A stretch of 64,000 nucleotides of DNA from Candidatus Saccharimonadota bacterium (GTDB lineage Bacteria; Patescibacteriota; Saccharimonadia; Saccharimonadales; Saccharimonadaceae). The notes beneath the pieces were generated by a model. That model saw nothing but the letters and a program-made list of their open reading frames with translations. It did no database searches and had not been told where the DNA came from. Shown piece by piece: positions 7,289-15,575 of this stretch (its first letter is position 1; each line of letters begins with the position of its first letter). The stretch spans positions 1 to 64,000 of the forward strand of contig RYWJ01000002.1 in assembly GCA_003979185.1 (NCBI GenBank). Reading direction: 5' to 3'. The position numbers and the translations under genes were made by a program.

Positions 7289-8481
7289 AATATCACGTCA
7301 CTACTACTCTAGAGAAGATACAAGCCCTGTTTAGCAATGATGATTATCGTATCATCATCGAACAGGGCGGGACTTCTGCTGGCAAAACTGTGTCTACGCT
7401 GTGGGTGCTGCTTGACTATGCACTCGCCCACAGCAATAAGGTGATTAGTATTGTTTCTGATACTTTTCCAAATCTCCGCAAAGGAGCTATGCGGGACTTC
7501 TTAGACATCTGCCGCGAGACGGGTGTTTTAGAAGTTGCCACATGGAACAAAGCAGAGAGTACTCTTACACTTCCCAATGGCACTATCGTGGAGTTTTTCT
7601 CTTGCGATATGATGGGCGCGCTCGGCGCAAGGCGGGATGTACTCTACATCAACGAAGCTAACCGTATCACTTGGGAAACCTTCTCGCAGCTTGAGATTCG
7701 TACCCGCGAGAAGATCATCATCGACTTTAATCCAGTAAACAAATTTTGGGCACATACAGAGATAATCGAAAAGAAGCGAAAAGACTCTGCCTTCGTGAAG
7801 CTAACTTTTGAGGACAATGAAGCACTAGATGAGAATACTTATAACGCTATTCTCGCACGTAAAGGCGACGGTACGAGCAACTGGTGGCGGGTATATGGCT
7901 TAGGCGAAATAGGGAGCTTAGAGGGCAATGTATATGAGGGTTGGGTGGCCGAAGATGAGCTATCGTCTGATCTAAAACTATTAAGGTATGGTATTGACTT
8001 CGGGTTCAGTAATGACCCGACGGCAGTAGTTGCTATATACGAAAATGATTGTGGTGAGATTTGGCTTAAACAGGAATTATGTGAAACGAAGTTGCTCACG
8101 CCTCAGCTGGTTGTGAGATTGAAAGAAATTATTGAAAGTGATGGTGATGCACTTGTGGTCTGCGATAACGCTAGACCAGAAATCATCGCAGAGCTTCAAG
8201 CTAATGGTATACGTGCTATTGGCTGTGATAAGACGCCAGGTGAGAAGATGAATGGTAAGCGTTATAATATTGAACTGGTGCAACGACGTAAGATTCACTA
8301 CTTGCGTTGCGATAAGGAGCTTGAGCAAGAATACTTAACTTATGCCTGGCGCAAGAAGAAGTCCACTGGTGAAGTGCTTGATGAGCCAGAAGACGGACAC
8401 GATCACTGCATGGATGCTATAGCTTATGCGATCAGAGATTTGGAGCGTAAGATGGTCGTCTATGCAATACCAAGAGTTTAA
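7285..8481 (+). CDS. Terminase large subunit
   Basis: 398 residues, usual length. N-terminal ATPase: Walker A GGTSAGKT (28-35), a Walker B-like strand VLYINEANRI (about 114-123). C-terminal RNase H-like nuclease: GIDFGFSNDPTAVV, VVCDNARPEII and DGHDHCMDAIAYA supply the acidic residues. It pumps DNA into proheads and cuts concatemers; family resembles PBSX/XtmB-type terminases. GTG start coupled to the previous stop. Followed at once by a terminator, so it closes the early operon instead of leading the late one. Confidence 0.93.
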   Translation: MKYHVTTTLEKIQALFSNDDYRIIIEQGGTSAGKTVSTLWVLLDYALAHSNKVISIVSDTFPNLRKGAMRDFLDICRETGVLEVATWNKAESTLTLPNGTIVEFFSCDMMGALGARRDVLYINEANRITWETFSQLEIRTREKIIIDFNPVNKFWAHTEIIEKKRKDSAFVKLTFEDNEALDENTYNAILARKGDGTSNWWRVYGLGEIGSLEGNVYEGWVAEDELSSDLKLLRYGIDFGFSNDPTAVVAIYENDCGEIWLKQELCETKLLTPQLVVRLKEIIESDGDALVVCDNARPEIIAELQANGIRAIGCDKTPGEKMNGKRYNIELVQRRKIHYLRCDKELEQEYLTYAWRKKKSTGEVLDEPEDGHDHCMDAIAYAIRDLERKMVVYAIPRV

Positions 8482-8509
8482 GAGCCGCAACTGTAGCGGT
8501 TCTTTTTTG
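8481..8509 (+). terminator. Terminator ending the early operon
   Basis: Eight-base stem AGAGCCGC/GCGGTTCT (one G-U pair), then TTTTTTGTT. Overlaps the terminase stop codon. Confidence 0.8.
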
Positions 8510-8539
8510 TTGCTTACCACTTCGTAGCCTAATTTTAAT
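8510..8539 (+). promoter_or_regulatory. Late-promoter motif, capsid unit
   Basis: TTGCTTACCACTTCGTA followed 7 bases later by TTTAAT. It lies directly after the terminase terminator and about 50 bases before the protease-capsid gene. One of six copies of this motif, each before a late unit. Confidence 0.6.
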
Positions 8540-8586
8540 TGGCTTAGTCAGTGCCCAGTTGGGCGACGTGAAAGGAATATTAAAAA

Positions 8587-10332
8587 ATGGTAGAGAAAAT
8601 TAAAACAATTTCTCTTTCAAAACTAAAGATTTCCGAAGCTGAAGTCAACGGAGTAAGCGAGCGACGCGTAACCTTTGTTGCTTCTACAGATCGAGAAGAT
8701 CGTGATTATGAAGTAGTAAAGATTGACACGTTTAGGTTACCAACAAAAGGCGGCGGAAGCATTAAGGTTGCAGATTTGCCAACTGGCGGATCCGATAATG
8801 TGGTTATTCCGCTTCTTACTAATCACGATATGTGGAATGTGGAAAAAACAATTGGATCAGTCCGTAACGCTTCATTCGAGAACAACCGACTCATCTTTGA
8901 AGTAGGAATCTCCTCGCGACCATATGCACAAGACGTCTTTAAGCTAATCGAAGAGGGGCATCTCGACAATGCATTCTCGATTCGCTATGGGGACTATTCT
9001 CATAACTTTGATACCGGCGTAGACACAGATGGTGAAGTTATTGAGGTGTCTTTAGTTACTCGTGGGTCAAATAAAGACGCCCAGGTTTTAGAAGTTAAAG
9101 GAATGAAAGAGGATAACATGAATAAAGCGAAAACTCTGGAAGCCGATCAAGCTCCAGCAGAACAGACCAACACAGAAACAAATACCAATAATGATGGCGA
9201 TAACAATGTGCCACAAGAGAATGACGAAGAAAAGGAAAAAGGTATGACAACCGATAATAATACACACACAGAGTTTGCAAAAACTCAGGTTAAGACACCA
9301 TCACAGGCGGCACGTGTCACAACATCGGCACCTGATGATTATTTGAAGTCCAAGCAAGCAGAACATGATTTTGCGCGCACTATTGTAGATCACTACGGTC
9401 AGTCTAGTCAAATGGTCATGAAATCATGGTCAAATAAGCTTAAAGAAAAAGGCATTACTGGTGACGCAATCTTGCCTGCTAGCCTTGAACAGATTTTCTT
9501 CAAAGCGTGGGAAGATCACTACGAAGCGTTGGGGACATTCCGACGAACTACGAAGCTTTCGGGTGCTGTGTATGCATTCAATACTACAGATCGAGCATTG
9601 GGTCATAAAAAAGGCGAGAAAAAGGCCGAACAAAATTTGTCAGACATCCGTCGTGACTACAAGTTTAAGGTCATGTACAAGAAGCTGGCTATTGATTTGC
9701 AGGATCTCATTGACGACGAAACTGGCGAGCTGCTACGTTTGCGCTCTGAAGAACTTGCAAGTCGCCGTGGCGACGAGTTAGTCCGAGCAGTTTGGTTTGG
9801 CGATGGACGTACTGAGCCATCTGAGGGTAACCCAGATTATCGCCTCTTTGATGGAACTCGTGGCCCATGGAGCATGGTCAATGATATCAACAATGCGAAT
9901 ACTGCCGGATCATTCAGCCAGGCAGTTGCTACTCAAATTGCTAATGTAGCATCAGACTCTTTGTGGCAGAAGATTATTAAAGTTCGTGGTGCTATCCGTG
10001 GTGGCGTTGGACGTAAAATCATCGTTTTGCCAGAGGGGTCACTAACGGAGCTTGCAATCGCTACCAAAGACAACGGTGAGCCATTGTTCCCTCTCGGTAC
10101 TGATATGCAGAATCTATTTGGCTCTTACATATTCGAGTCACCATACATGGCGACTTCTGGCTATGATGTATTGGGCTATCGTGAGGGTTCTTACCTATTG
10201 GCGACTGGCAACCCAATGGTACGCACAATGTTTGATCTCGACTATAACACTGATGTTATGCTACAAGAGCAGGCTGTTGCTGGTACCGCTTACGGTCATA
10301 AGGTGATTGCTGGCTACAAGTCAAAAGCCTAG
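8587..10332 (+). CDS. HK97-type prohead protease fused to major capsid protein
   Basis: 581 residues. Residues about 25-172 form a prohead (U35) protease: His80 in LLTNHDMW, Ser131 in AFSIRYG and Glu153 in EVSLVTRG fit the catalytic positions. A low-complexity acidic linker (about 175-250) follows, then an HK97-fold capsid protein (about 255-581) with RRGDELVRAVWFGDG and KIIVLPEGSL. The linker may act as the scaffold (delta) domain removed at maturation. Usually protease and capsid are separate genes; the fusion is known in some phages. GAAAGGA precedes the ATG. Confidence 0.9.
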   Translation: MVEKIKTISLSKLKISEAEVNGVSERRVTFVASTDREDRDYEVVKIDTFRLPTKGGGSIKVADLPTGGSDNVVIPLLTNHDMWNVEKTIGSVRNASFENNRLIFEVGISSRPYAQDVFKLIEEGHLDNAFSIRYGDYSHNFDTGVDTDGEVIEVSLVTRGSNKDAQVLEVKGMKEDNMNKAKTLEADQAPAEQTNTETNTNNDGDNNVPQENDEEKEKGMTTDNNTHTEFAKTQVKTPSQAARVTTSAPDDYLKSKQAEHDFARTIVDHYGQSSQMVMKSWSNKLKEKGITGDAILPASLEQIFFKAWEDHYEALGTFRRTTKLSGAVYAFNTTDRALGHKKGEKKAEQNLSDIRRDYKFKVMYKKLAIDLQDLIDDETGELLRLRSEELASRRGDELVRAVWFGDGRTEPSEGNPDYRLFDGTRGPWSMVNDINNANTAGSFSQAVATQIANVASDSLWQKIIKVRGAIRGGVGRKIIVLPEGSLTELAIATKDNGEPLFPLGTDMQNLFGSYIFESPYMATSGYDVLGYREGSYLLATGNPMVRTMFDLDYNTDVMLQEQAVAGTAYGHKVIAGYKSKA

Positions 10333-10425
10333 TCCCCTCAGGTTCATACATAATAACCGAAAATGGTGAGGGGCTACTAACAGAAGATAGTAAACTACTC
10401 CTGACACAGTAAAAGAAAGGACGAC
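10333..10425 (+). other. Intergenic hairpin after the capsid gene
   Basis: CCCCTCA (about 10335-10341) pairs with TGAGGGG (about 10368-10374) around an inner GGTT/AACC stem. No T-run, so it may be a processing or partial-termination site that sets capsid excess over the connectors downstream. Confidence 0.4.
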
Positions 10426-10833
10426 ATGAGTGACAAACCTATTATTTCCCAAGAAACGATGGCCGCGTTACTCGGTCGTCCTTTGAGTGACCTAGAGATA
10501 GCTAATTACGATCTATATTTAGAGCTAGCCATAGAGCGGCTTGATGATCTACTGTGCATTAAACTAGAAGACATGGATGATTTGCCAGTAAGGTTAAAGC
10601 TACTAATTGCTCGTGCTTTTAATGTCATGAAGCAGGAACAAGCAGCATCTGAATCTCACGGTATTGACAAGAAACAAGTCGAAGACTTCTCCATTAGCTT
10701 CCAGGCTGACGCGAGTAGCCCTATGACTTATTTCGTGGAACAAAACCTTTCGATATTAAATCAATACAGTAAGTGCCAAGGCTCTATTAGGAGCGGTAAG
10801 GTCTATTCACATGACTGTTTTCGATGTATTTAG
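10426..10833 (+). CDS. Head-tail connector-like protein
   Basis: 135 residues, helical, starting MSDKPIISQETMAALLGRPL. Size, helical content and location right after the capsid match gp6/gp15-type adaptor proteins that extend the portal. AAAGGACGAC precedes the ATG. Ends with a cysteine-containing tail overlapping the next gene by 23 bases. Assigned by position and shape, not by clear motifs. Confidence 0.55.
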   Translation: MSDKPIISQETMAALLGRPLSDLEIANYDLYLELAIERLDDLLCIKLEDMDDLPVRLKLLIARAFNVMKQEQAASESHGIDKKQVEDFSISFQADASSPMTYFVEQNLSILNQYSKCQGSIRSGKVYSHDCFRCI

Positions 10834-11170
10834 CCAAATTGACTATACATTCCTCGAAATATCTAGGGGTAATGTTTATGGTAACCGTGTTATCAATCGA
10901 CGTGTTCTACGTGGAGTTTTTAAGCTACGCGAAAAAATGAGTTCCTCCAATAATATGGAGACTGTAGACTCGGACGCTCGCTTACATGCTCATACTAACG
11001 ACTTTACAGTTAATCCTCATGAGCTGGTAGGCCAAGGGGTAGAAGTAAATGGCCAGCAGTATAGTATAGAGGGGGTTTCTGTGGGTGCAAATTTTGATAA
11101 TGGCGTCATAGAGCATCTGCGATTTGAACTACAAAAAGCTAATTTTGTGGAGGATTCAAATGGCGAATGA
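10811..11170 (+). CDS. Head-closure-like protein
   Basis: 119 residues, mainly beta, with HTNDFTVNPHELVGQGVEVN. The position between the adaptor and a gp10-like protein is where head-closure (stopper) proteins occur in siphophages. No decisive motif seen. Confidence 0.5.
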   Translation: MTVFDVFSQIDYTFLEISRGNVYGNRVINRRVLRGVFKLREKMSSSNNMETVDSDARLHAHTNDFTVNPHELVGQGVEVNGQQYSIEGVSVGANFDNGVIEHLRFELQKANFVEDSNGE

Positions 11171-11537
11171 CAATGCAGTGGCTCATGTTGCGGTCACGCT
11201 TGATGATAGAACTGGCGCATGGTTTGGTGGCAAGATGAATAATATCAAGGTTGGACTAAATACTATGGGCAAATCTATAGTATCTAGAGCTAAGATGACT
11301 GTACCTAAAAAGAGTGGTAACCTGAAAAAGTCCGATAGAGTAGAAGTACGTGGCAATGTTTGTATCGTTTCTCTTGGTGGCGGAAGCATTAAATATGGTG
11401 ACTATCAGGAGCGTGGTATGCGTAAAGATGGCACTCGTGTGGTTAAACATTACACTACTGCAGGCACGCATGCCCAGTATCTACAGCAAGCTGGTCTGTC
11501 TGTCGTAAAAGAGGGTCTTAGAAAATGGTTACGTTAA
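11160..11537 (+). CDS. HK97 gp10-like head-tail protein
   Basis: 125 residues. MTVPKKSGNLKKSDRVEV followed by a beta strand and IKYGDYQERGM matches the HK97-gp10-like family (vPxxtGxLrxS ... yaxyvExG). These proteins act at the head-tail joint. Start ATG 11160 after GGAGG; overlaps the previous gene by 11 bases. Confidence 0.75.
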   Translation: MANDNAVAHVAVTLDDRTGAWFGGKMNNIKVGLNTMGKSIVSRAKMTVPKKSGNLKKSDRVEVRGNVCIVSLGGGSIKYGDYQERGMRKDGTRVVKHYTTAGTHAQYLQQAGLSVVKEGLRKWLR

Positions 11538-12040
11538 GCATACTAAAACTCTTAGAGAACAATGGCTTTGGAGAAATTGATAAAGACCTTTTCTGGGAGA
11601 AGCTTGGCTTGAACGAAACTGGTCTTTATATATCTGATATTGGATCTAGCCAAAGCCGTACAGCCAAGCGTTCTACAACCTATGAAATATTTAGTCGTGG
11701 TGAATCGGACGTAGAGGGATATATGATGATAGAAAAGGTATCTGATTTTCTAAATTCTCTATTTGATATTTGCAGACTACCATCTGTACCACCAATTACT
11801 GATTATGGATATCATGGTGTTTCGTTTCTGCCCGTGAGTACTATATCTAACGTTGGAGTCGATATTAATGGTAGAGTTATTTACAGTATAACAGGTCAAG
11901 TGTATTGGTCTGATCGCTACAAAGAAACACCAGCACCACCGGTCAAGGCGATGTATCTAGCGTTAGAAAATGGAAAAGCGTTAAAAACGGAAAATGAAAA
12001 AGTAATTTGGAGAGAAGAATGGAAGAAATTGAGGGCGTAA
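11525..12040 (+). CDS. Putative tail-terminator/minor capsid protein
   Basis: 171 residues, overlapping the gp10-like gene by 13 bases. Following adaptor, closure and gp10-like genes, it occupies the slot of the tail terminator, and STTYEIFSRG with a C-terminal beta region fits such a fold loosely. No diagnostic motif. Confidence 0.5.
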   Translation: MVTLSILKLLENNGFGEIDKDLFWEKLGLNETGLYISDIGSSQSRTAKRSTTYEIFSRGESDVEGYMMIEKVSDFLNSLFDICRLPSVPPITDYGYHGVSFLPVSTISNVGVDINGRVIYSITGQVYWSDRYKETPAPPVKAMYLALENGKALKTENEKVIWREEWKKLRA

Positions 12041-13260
12041 AGATAAGTCAGCTACCAAAAGCTAGTGCGGTTAGTGCAGGCGACCTTATTCCTGGAGTCA
12101 TTAATGGAGAAACTCAAGCGATTGATGTTAACTTACTAAAAGGCCAAAAAGGAGACCAAGGTGATGCAGGTCCAGCAGGCCCCCAGGGTGAACAGGGACC
12201 TCAAGGCGAAAGGGGACCGCAGGGCGAGCAAGGCGTGGCCGGCCCACAAGGTGTGCAAGGTGAGCAGGGTCCTGCTGGTGTTGATGGTGCGCCTGGTCCA
12301 GCAGGGCCACAAGGCGAAAAAGGAGATCCTGGAGCTGGTATTGCTATTAGCGGTGAGGTGGAAACCTATGCGGACTTACCTACTAATTTAACCCCAGAAG
12401 ATGCGGGCAAGTCATATATAGTTAAGGCTGATGGGCTTCTATACATCTGGAGTGGCATATCTTTCCCTGCAGATGGTGAGGGCACCACTTTTGTAGGACC
12501 ACAAGGGCCTAAGGGTGACAAGGGTGATAAAGGTGATAAAGGTGAGCAGGGCGAGCAAGGCCCGCAAGGTATCCAGGGTGAGCAAGGTATCCAGGGGGAA
12601 CAGGGACCTCAAGGCGAGCCAGGTACTGGTGGCGAGTTATACGATGAGTATGGCCAGAATACGGACGGGGCTTTAACGCAGAAGTTCGTAAGTGATATAT
12701 TGAACGCTCAAAATCCTGCTATAGGCTTAAGAGCAACAGCTGGCTCATATAGCACCGCTTTAGGAGATAGTGCCAAGGCTTCTAATTATGGAACTGCTAT
12801 TGGGCGGCAGGCCATAGCGAGTAGTCTGGGCTCTGTGGCTATGGGGGATGGTGCGCGCGCTATGGCTAAAGGCGCTGTAGCTTTAGGGGTAGAATCGACG
12901 GCTACCATCGAAGGAGAAGTCAATATTGGCGCAAAGGCGGGGTACGGTTATCAAGGAAGCAATAGCCGTGTTCTAGCTGGCCTACATGATGGTGTTGAAG
13001 ATGACCACGCAACCACTGTTGCTCAACTAAATACTACCAAAACGGAGCTTGAAACCAAAATCGCAAATGATTTGATGGAATATTACAATAAAACCGAGTC
13101 TGACAATAAATTTGTTGACAAGACTGCAATTGTTCAGTCAACTGGTGAGTCCACAACTGCCATAATGAGTCAAAAAGCCATTACGGATATGATAGGTGGC
13201 GTGGAAGCTCGACTTGTGAGCCTAAATAGCGGAGAAGGAGTTCAAAATGACAATCAATAG
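12019..13260 (+). CDS. Collagen-like fibre protein with YadA-like head repeats
   Basis: 413 residues. A short N-terminal anchor (about 1-40) precedes a first Gly-X-Y collagen block (about 41-105), a non-collagen interlude resembling fibre spacer domains (about 106-160), a second Gly-X-Y block (about 163-207), then YadA-type head repeats (GTAIGRQAIA, GSVAMGDGARA, GAVALGVESTA; about 230-300) and a helical C-terminus. All of these favour a trimeric fibre reaching out from the virion and binding cell surfaces. Start ATG 12019 with GGAGAG upstream. It overlaps the next gene by 14 bases. Location between head-completion and tail-tube genes is unusual. Confidence 0.85.
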   Translation: MEEIEGVKISQLPKASAVSAGDLIPGVINGETQAIDVNLLKGQKGDQGDAGPAGPQGEQGPQGERGPQGEQGVAGPQGVQGEQGPAGVDGAPGPAGPQGEKGDPGAGIAISGEVETYADLPTNLTPEDAGKSYIVKADGLLYIWSGISFPADGEGTTFVGPQGPKGDKGDKGDKGEQGEQGPQGIQGEQGIQGEQGPQGEPGTGGELYDEYGQNTDGALTQKFVSDILNAQNPAIGLRATAGSYSTALGDSAKASNYGTAIGRQAIASSLGSVAMGDGARAMAKGAVALGVESTATIEGEVNIGAKAGYGYQGSNSRVLAGLHDGVEDDHATTVAQLNTTKTELETKIANDLMEYYNKTESDNKFVDKTAIVQSTGESTTAIMSQKAITDMIGGVEARLVSLNSGEGVQNDNQ

Positions 13261-14368
13261 TGAGATCTCTATTCTTGAACAGAATATTGCCAGCTCATAC
13301 AATACCATAAAGAACAAAGGCGGTTCTTTGCCAGAGCAACTCAATACAGAGAATTTGGCTGGAGCTATAGCTACGTTGGAAGATGCGGGTGTTACTCCTG
13401 GCGAATATGGCGCATTATATTATTTAGTTGGGGTTAATGGTAAAACTGTTCTTCGTGGCGTACAGCTCAATACTATAGACGACTTTAATGCTATGTGTAC
13501 AGATGGAAACCAACAGTCATCCATTACAATAAACGGTCAGTCTATTCTAAAAAGCACAATTGTAAGATATACCTTTGGGTCTGCTGAGTTAACCAGTCTA
13601 CCAGATAACTTTTGCTATTATTTTTCAAACATGTCGCAAATGTCAAACATGCCGGATTCAATCACTAGCATAGGTAGTAATTTTATGAGGGCGTGTCAGG
13701 CGTTCAATCAATCAATACATTTTAGCAATAATCTTCAAACTATTGGTAGTTATTGTTTAGCTAACAATTATAAACGTAGCGCCAATACAGATCTCTCAAA
13801 TACGAAGTTGACCAGTTTACCAGACTACTTTATGGCTTGGTGCTATAATTTTAACGGCAAGCTAACATTGCCAGCTTCGCTCAAAAGCATTGGCAATAGA
13901 GTGCTTCAATCATGCAATTCGTTTTCGCAAGTGTTAGAAATTCCAGAATCAGTAGAATCTATTGGGGATTTCTTCTTGAGTTGGTGTCATAGTTACAATG
14001 TAGCAATAACGATTCCAGGAGGTGTAAGAAGCATCGGGGATTATTTTATGAATACGTGCTATGCGTTTAACTCCGAGATTAGTCTTGGTGATAGTATTGA
14101 AACAATTGGGGATTATTTTATGAGTAGATGCATAGTATTTAATCAAGCCCTGACAATGCCAGCTTCGCTCAAAAGCATTGGCACCTCTTTCCTCAACCGG
14201 TGTATTTCATTAACTTATTACCCGACATTCAATTGTCCAAATTTGACTACGATTGGGGACTATTTTCTCAATGAGTGCGCATATTTAAGCGGTACAGGTG
14301 GGCGGGTTGATCTTACTAATACAACAGTTGCAGAGATTGGCCGTGGCTTCTTGTGGGGGGTGTACTAA
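13247..14368 (+). CDS. BspA-like leucine-rich-repeat adhesin, N-terminal part
   Basis: 373 residues. A short N-terminal domain (1-110) is followed by about nine LRR_5/BspA-type repeats of roughly 23-26 residues with the pattern LxSIGxxFLxxCxxFNxxLxIP. BspA-like repeats mediate binding to surface ligands, so this is a candidate receptor-binding protein. Repeats are also conserved in DNA: 26 bases recur at about 13871 and 14160. The frame ends at 14368 in mid-repeat; skipping one base in the G run at 14355-14360 rejoins the repeat register with the gene starting at 14370. Start ATG 13247 after GGAG. Confidence 0.8.
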   Translation: MTINSEISILEQNIASSYNTIKNKGGSLPEQLNTENLAGAIATLEDAGVTPGEYGALYYLVGVNGKTVLRGVQLNTIDDFNAMCTDGNQQSSITINGQSILKSTIVRYTFGSAELTSLPDNFCYYFSNMSQMSNMPDSITSIGSNFMRACQAFNQSIHFSNNLQTIGSYCLANNYKRSANTDLSNTKLTSLPDYFMAWCYNFNGKLTLPASLKSIGNRVLQSCNSFSQVLEIPESVESIGDFFLSWCHSYNVAITIPGGVRSIGDYFMNTCYAFNSEISLGDSIETIGDYFMSRCIVFNQALTMPASLKSIGTSFLNRCISLTYYPTFNCPNLTTIGDYFLNECAYLSGTGGRVDLTNTTVAEIGRGFLWGVY

Positions 14369-14369
14369 A

Positions 14370-14852
14370 ATGAAATTTATGCCAGAGTTTCCTCAGACTC
14401 TTACGAAGGTTGGTGATCATTTTATGAGAGACTGTTTTAGTCTTTGCATGAATGTTAATATCCCATCATCTTTGACTGAGATCGGCAGCTACTTTTTCTC
14501 TGGTTGTAACAATATAACACGCAACCTGTCGATACCAGATGGACTGAAAACAATTCCAGCAGGTTTTATGTATAACTGTGACAATTTTACTGGCCAGCTT
14601 AATATCCCCGCTGGAGTAGTCTTTGAGCCTAGCGACTTTAGCCTATCTATTTATTGGGTCACTGGTCGCCCAGCGTATATTCAAGGTATTCGGGTTACCG
14701 GAGATGGTGCAACAGCTTGTATGGCGGCATTACCAAACCATACATCTTCGCCATACAGAAAACTAGTTTCAGTGACCGCTAATGAGGCGGTGGAGTTTAG
14801 TGTTGATGAGGAGTCTGTCCCGAATCCGGAAGATTTGTCTACCACTTCGTAA
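14370..14852 (+). CDS. BspA-like leucine-rich-repeat adhesin, C-terminal part
   Basis: 160 residues, starting one base after the stop of the previous gene. Three more LRR_5 repeats (LTKVGDHFMRDC, LTEIGSYFFSGC, LKTIPAGFMYNC) precede a C-terminal cap of about 70 residues. It completes the repeat array of the upstream frame, so it is either the distal part of a frameshifted single gene or a separately translated C-terminal piece. No good ribosome-binding site precedes its ATG. Confidence 0.65.
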   Translation: MKFMPEFPQTLTKVGDHFMRDCFSLCMNVNIPSSLTEIGSYFFSGCNNITRNLSIPDGLKTIPAGFMYNCDNFTGQLNIPAGVVFEPSDFSLSIYWVTGRPAYIQGIRVTGDGATACMAALPNHTSSPYRKLVSVTANEAVEFSVDEESVPNPEDLSTTS

Positions 14853-14868
14853 ACACAGTAAATATAAT
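14835..14868 (+). promoter_or_regulatory. Late-promoter motif, tail-tube unit
   Basis: TTGTCTACCACTTCGTA overlaps the end of the adhesin gene; a TATAAT box lies 11 bases after it (14863-14868), and the tail-tube gene starts 62 bases downstream of that box. Confidence 0.6.
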
Positions 14869-14930
14869 AGTATAGTGATAGACATAAGTTTAGATATATC
14901 TTTTTCATAAATTAAATCGGAGAAATTACA

Positions 14931-15494
14931 ATGTTCAACCTATTAGCTGGTAACTATGAACTCGCTGTTGGCAATGTCGTCATTCCACCACAGTTGCTTG
15001 GCGATCTAAATCCAAATTATGAAGAGGGTCAGATTTCCGCGGAAACTCAAGGTGGTGTGGTGACACAACCATCTGGAAAAGCGGAAACCTCAGAGTTCAC
15101 ATTCACACTCTTTTTACCAAGGGAAAATGCTATGCGCTATATTGGTGTTATCTTCCCTGACCTCTACAAAGCACCAACATCGGAAACACAAAAAAGTGGC
15201 AATATTACTGTAAGTACCCAAGCTTGTAAAACTCGAACGCCAGTTGTCATGAATATTCATAACTCATGCGATACCACTGACGACAATGACATCTTTATTC
15301 CTGCCGCAATGGCGCGTTTTAACTTTAGCCCAAATCTGTCAGCAACTGATGCTGCATCGATTGAGATTACCGTTGATATGCAGCCAGATGAGAATGGTGA
15401 TAGATTCCGATTCGGTACTGGAGACCTAAGCCAGCCGTCTAGGTGGGATCCGACACAAGGTAAGACTGTTCCAGTCACTCCGCCAGAAGAGTAG
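14931..15494 (+). CDS. Major tail tube protein-like
   Basis: 187 residues, beta-rich, with its own motif-preceded promoter and terminator, which fits a protein needed in many copies. The sequence (VVTQPSGKAETSEFTFTLFL ... MARFNFSPNLSATDAASIEI) resembles tail tube proteins in overall layout. CGGAGAAA precedes the ATG. The C-terminus is Pro/Thr-rich. Assignment rests on layout, expression signals and absence of another candidate. Confidence 0.6.
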   Translation: MFNLLAGNYELAVGNVVIPPQLLGDLNPNYEEGQISAETQGGVVTQPSGKAETSEFTFTLFLPRENAMRYIGVIFPDLYKAPTSETQKSGNITVSTQACKTRTPVVMNIHNSCDTTDDNDIFIPAAMARFNFSPNLSATDAASIEITVDMQPDENGDRFRFGTGDLSQPSRWDPTQGKTVPVTPPEE

Positions 15495-15514
15495 CTGATT
15501 CTCATGAGCAATAG

Positions 15515-15534
15515 CCCCCAAGCATGGGGGTTTT
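15515..15534 (+). terminator. Terminator after the tail-tube gene
   Basis: CCCCCA/TGGGGG stem with a four-base loop, followed by TTTTGC. The next late-promoter motif begins three bases later. Confidence 0.75.
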
Positions 15535-15536
15535 GC

Positions 15537-15569
15537 TTGCTTAGCACTTCGTAATGTAAACATTATATT
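15537..15569 (+). promoter_or_regulatory. Late-promoter motif, portal-lysis unit
   Basis: TTGCTTAGCACTTCGTA (15537-15553) then TATATT at 15564-15569, only 6 bases before the ATG, so the portal transcript would be leaderless. Confidence 0.6.
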
Positions 15570-15575
15570 GATAAT

